Assembly (NCBI GenBank): GCA_017447325.1
Contig: JAFSNU010000007.1
Span: forward strand, 1 to 6,558
Length of the DNA: 6,558 nucleotides
Direction: 5' to 3'
From: Synergistaceae bacterium
GTDB taxonomy: Bacteria > Synergistota > Synergistia > Synergistales > Aminobacteriaceae
Each line of letters opens with the position of its first letter. The first letter of the stretch is position 1. Under the pieces are notes generated by a model that was given only the letters and a program-made list of their open reading frames with translations, did not search any database and was not told the DNA's origin. The position numbers and the translations under genes were made by a program. Positions 4,818-6,558 of the stretch are shown piece by piece.

Positions 4818-6558
4818 TTAATTCTGCAATTCCTGAACTAAATTTAATCTAAACACGTCCGGGAACTCGTCGACAGAGCAGCAGCTAATATTATAATTAG
4901 CCGTTAAATTCTTTCCTTCCTCCAAACGTTCGGCGCAGACCAACATGCTTGATAATCTATTTAAATTTAACAGCTTCGCAATTCGAGAATAACGCTGCAA
5001 AAAATTTTCATAACCGCCGGTCTTGGCCTCGATCCAAAAAATTTTTTCGCCCAAGCATAACAAGAAATCAAATTCGCAGTTCGAGCCGTTGGGCAACATT
5101 CCCCGGGCGTTCTTTAAAAATGCGTAGGGCATGTCCAGCGTCGCCGGATGCGTTGTTATAATCGAAAGAACTTTATCGCGAACATAATACTCAAGCCAGC
5201 CGCCGCTTAAAAAATTTACAGCTCCGGTCATCTTGCTTACCCGCGCGACTATGCGAGACCTTGGCGCTTTCTGATACTCGCTCGCCGCTAACAAGCCCGC
5301 GTCCGTCAGCAATTTGCAAAAGTGCATAATATGCGACACGTTCTGAGCCGGCAATTTTTGCAGCGAGTAACTAAATTCTGCGCAGTCGTTAAGCGTGCTC
5401 TTTAACGTTAAATAAAAATTATTTAAATATTTTAAATATTTGCCGAGATAGCCCGCGGCCTCAATTAAAATTTTGTCGCCCGTGCCCTCGCCGATATAAC
5501 TAATCTCAATGCCGCTGCCCTTCAAATAATTTATTAAAAAATTTAAGCAATTACGCGAAAATTTTCCGCCGATCTCTTTAAGCTCAGGCTCATAAAGCCC
5601 GTCAAGATTTTTTAAATTATTAAAATACGGCAGCGCGCTTATGCCCTTTGCTTCAGGCTTGATTAAATTACGAGTTAATAATTCAATATGACGATACGAG
5701 CCGCGTTTTGCACTTCCCAAATCATTTAAAACTTTAAATTTATTAAATTTATTCGCATTATTTAACTCAGTCTCGCTGACAGTTCTTGCAAGTCCAAAAT
5801 TCTCGAGCGTCTCCAGATGCTTTAATATAGTTTTGCGGTCTATATTTAACGCTTCAGCCAGCTGCGTTATATTAACAAATCCCTCTTCGTGACCGCGCAG
5901 CGCATCCATTAATACAAACAGCATTCCCATCGGCGCAAAATTCAAATTGCACGCCGACATTATATTTACAGTCTCGAAACTTCCGCGCTCATCCTTATAT
6001 ATATTAACTTTTTCAGTCTCAGTCTCAGTCTCTAAATTTAAATCTTCAACTTCATCTTTATTTTTATTATTATTAAAACTTTTATTAAAATCTATAAAGC
6101 TTTGCGTCCTAAGCCTCGGCCTTATCCAGCCGATTAAATACAAACTTCCGCAGATTAAAACAACTTCGTTGCCGTCCTTCACAGCCTGCTTCACAGCCTC
6201 AAGCGGAGATTTAAAATTTTTAAGCTTATTTACATTATTAAAATTAAATTTTTTAGCCGCATTTATCATGTCCTGAGACGGAAGAGAGCGCGGCATGTCC
6301 GGCACGCTCGTGGCATAAAAATTTGCGTTCAGTCCGCTCAAAACTTTTAAGCAAGCTTCATATTCTTTATCGCGCATCGCCGCATAGACTATTCCTAATT
6401 TCTTTCCGCCCCAGAATTCAGACACGCTTTGAGCAAGCTTTATAACTCCGTCATGATTATGGCCGCCGTCCAAAACTATTACCGGCTTCTCATCCTTTAT
6501 AATTTCCAAACGTCCGGGCCATCTCGCGCTGGTCATTCCGTCCTGAATATTTTTTAAA
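4818..6558 (-). CDS. folC: FolC C-terminal domain fused to helix-turn-helix and PD-(D/E)XK nuclease-like domain; 5' end beyond window
   Basis: The open frame enters from the right edge (7 codons, LKNIQDG, precede the Met at 6536), so the true start and FolC ATPase domain are outside. Numbering from that Met: WPGRLEI (6-12), DGGHNHDG (23-30), YAAMRDKEY (51-59) and CGSLYLIG (129-136) mark the C-terminal domain of folylpolyglutamate/dihydrofolate synthase, which adds glutamate to folates. FolC proteins normally end soon after the last motif. Here the chain runs on for about 430 residues: an Asn-rich then acidic linker (143-190, with a TE repeat), a helix-turn-helix (about 221-253, LAEALNIDRKTILKHLETLE), an unrecognised region (about 290-435), and a domain with GGWLEYY (Glu449), EFD (Asp490) and IEAKTG (Glu503, Lys505). 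The last is a PD-(D/E)XK arrangement resembling the nuclease half of Card1/DUF1887 proteins. No stop or frame break is seen at the junction. The FolC part is secure; the nuclease call is motif-based. Confidence 0.85.
   Translation of the reverse strand, partial: LKNIQDGMTSARWPGRLEIIKDEKPVIVLDGGHNHDGVIKLAQSVSEFWGGKKLGIVYAAMRDKEYEACLKVLSGLNANFYATSVPDMPRSLPSQDMINAAKKFNFNNVNKLKNFKSPLEAVKQAVKDGNEVVLICGSLYLIGWIRPRLRTQSFIDFNKSFNNNKNKDEVEDLNLETETETEKVNIYKDERGSFETVNIMSACNLNFAPMGMLFVLMDALRGHEEGFVNITQLAEALNIDRKTILKHLETLENFGLARTVSETELNNANKFNKFKVLNDLGSAKRGSYRHIELLTRNLIKPEAKGISALPYFNNLKNLDGLYEPELKEIGGKFSRNCLNFLINYLKGSGIEISYIGEGTGDKILIEAAGYLGKYLKYLNNFYLTLKSTLNDCAEFSYSLQKLPAQNVSHIMHFCKLLTDAGLLAASEYQKAPRSRIVARVSKMTGAVNFLSGGWLEYYVRDKVLSIITTHPATLDMPYAFLKNARGMLPNGSNCEFDFLLCLGEKIFWIEAKTGGYENFLQRYSRIAKLLNLNRLSSMLVCAERLEEGKNLTANYNISCCSVDEFPDVFRLNLVQELQN
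6014..6033. repeat. Hexanucleotide microsatellite (CAGTCT) in the FolC-fusion linker
   Basis: Three exact CAGTCT units (6014-6031) and a trailing CT encode, on the minus strand, the alternating Glu-Thr run of the acidic linker. Length changes of 6 bases would keep the frame, so this alters linker length and not expression. It lies between the FolC domain and the helix-turn-helix. Confidence 0.8.

Noticed and set aside
4800..4823. Near-palindromic AT stretch between the FolC fusion and the acyltransferase as a terminator or binding site
   Set aside because: It is only A and T, and similar runs are frequent throughout the right half, so chance explains it.
4949..5161. Plus-strand 70-codon frame inside the FolC fusion
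   Set aside because: It lies opposite the nuclease-like domain, which has conserved motifs; no ribosome site or family match.
5947..6276. Plus-strand 109-codon Leu/Ser-rich frame resembling a membrane peptide
   Set aside because: Its hydrophobic look comes from reading the Lys/Asn/Glu-rich linker codons on the wrong strand.

Overview
This 6.56 kb window is from a bacterial chromosome: dense gene packing, Shine-Dalgarno-led starts, overlapping operon genes and AT-rich spacers. It holds the edge of a carbohydrate or surface-glycan locus next to an unusual folate gene. The organism cannot be named from this sequence. An AT-rich anaerobe is a plausible guess, but it rests only on general style.

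Left part (1-2126, minus strand): a compact three-gene operon, read right to left. It encodes a short-chain dehydrogenase/reductase, the N-terminal (thiamine-diphosphate-binding) half of a split transketolase, and the C-terminal (pyrimidine-binding) half, which runs off the left edge. The genes overlap by 1 and 11 bases, so their products are probably made in matched amounts. A split transketolase plus a reductase suggests the making or remodelling of a sugar, possibly for a glycan.

Spacer (2127-2315): an AT-rich divergent promoter region, followed by a GC-rich tandem array of five perfect copies of the 8-base unit GACGCAGG plus a partial copy. The array abuts the conserved start of a polysaccharide deacetylase. 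The only nearby ATG (2243) lies before the array and is out of frame with the deacetylase at the present copy number. One more unit, or two fewer, would join it in frame to the missing first beta-strand. This is what a phase-variable on/off switch looks like, and the window would be a phase-OFF copy.

Middle (2316-4048, plus strand): the polysaccharide deacetylase and, 2 bases after its stop, a GNAT-like acyltransferase. A hairpin at 4061-4092 serves as terminator for this pair and for the converging genes.

Right part (4123-6558, minus strand): a PglD/NeuD-type sugar O- or N-acyltransferase, preceded by a large gene that enters from the right edge. Its visible 579 codons join the C-terminal domain of folylpolyglutamate synthase (FolC) to an acidic, Asn-rich linker, a helix-turn-helix, a region of unknown fold, and a C-terminal PD-(D/E)XK nuclease-like domain resembling that of Card1/DUF1887 proteins. 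I know of no such FolC fusion, and it is the second main point of interest.

Taken together, the deacetylase, the two acyltransferases and the transketolase/reductase operon fit decoration of a surface glycan, with the deacetylase (and the coupled GNAT gene) possibly under stochastic control.
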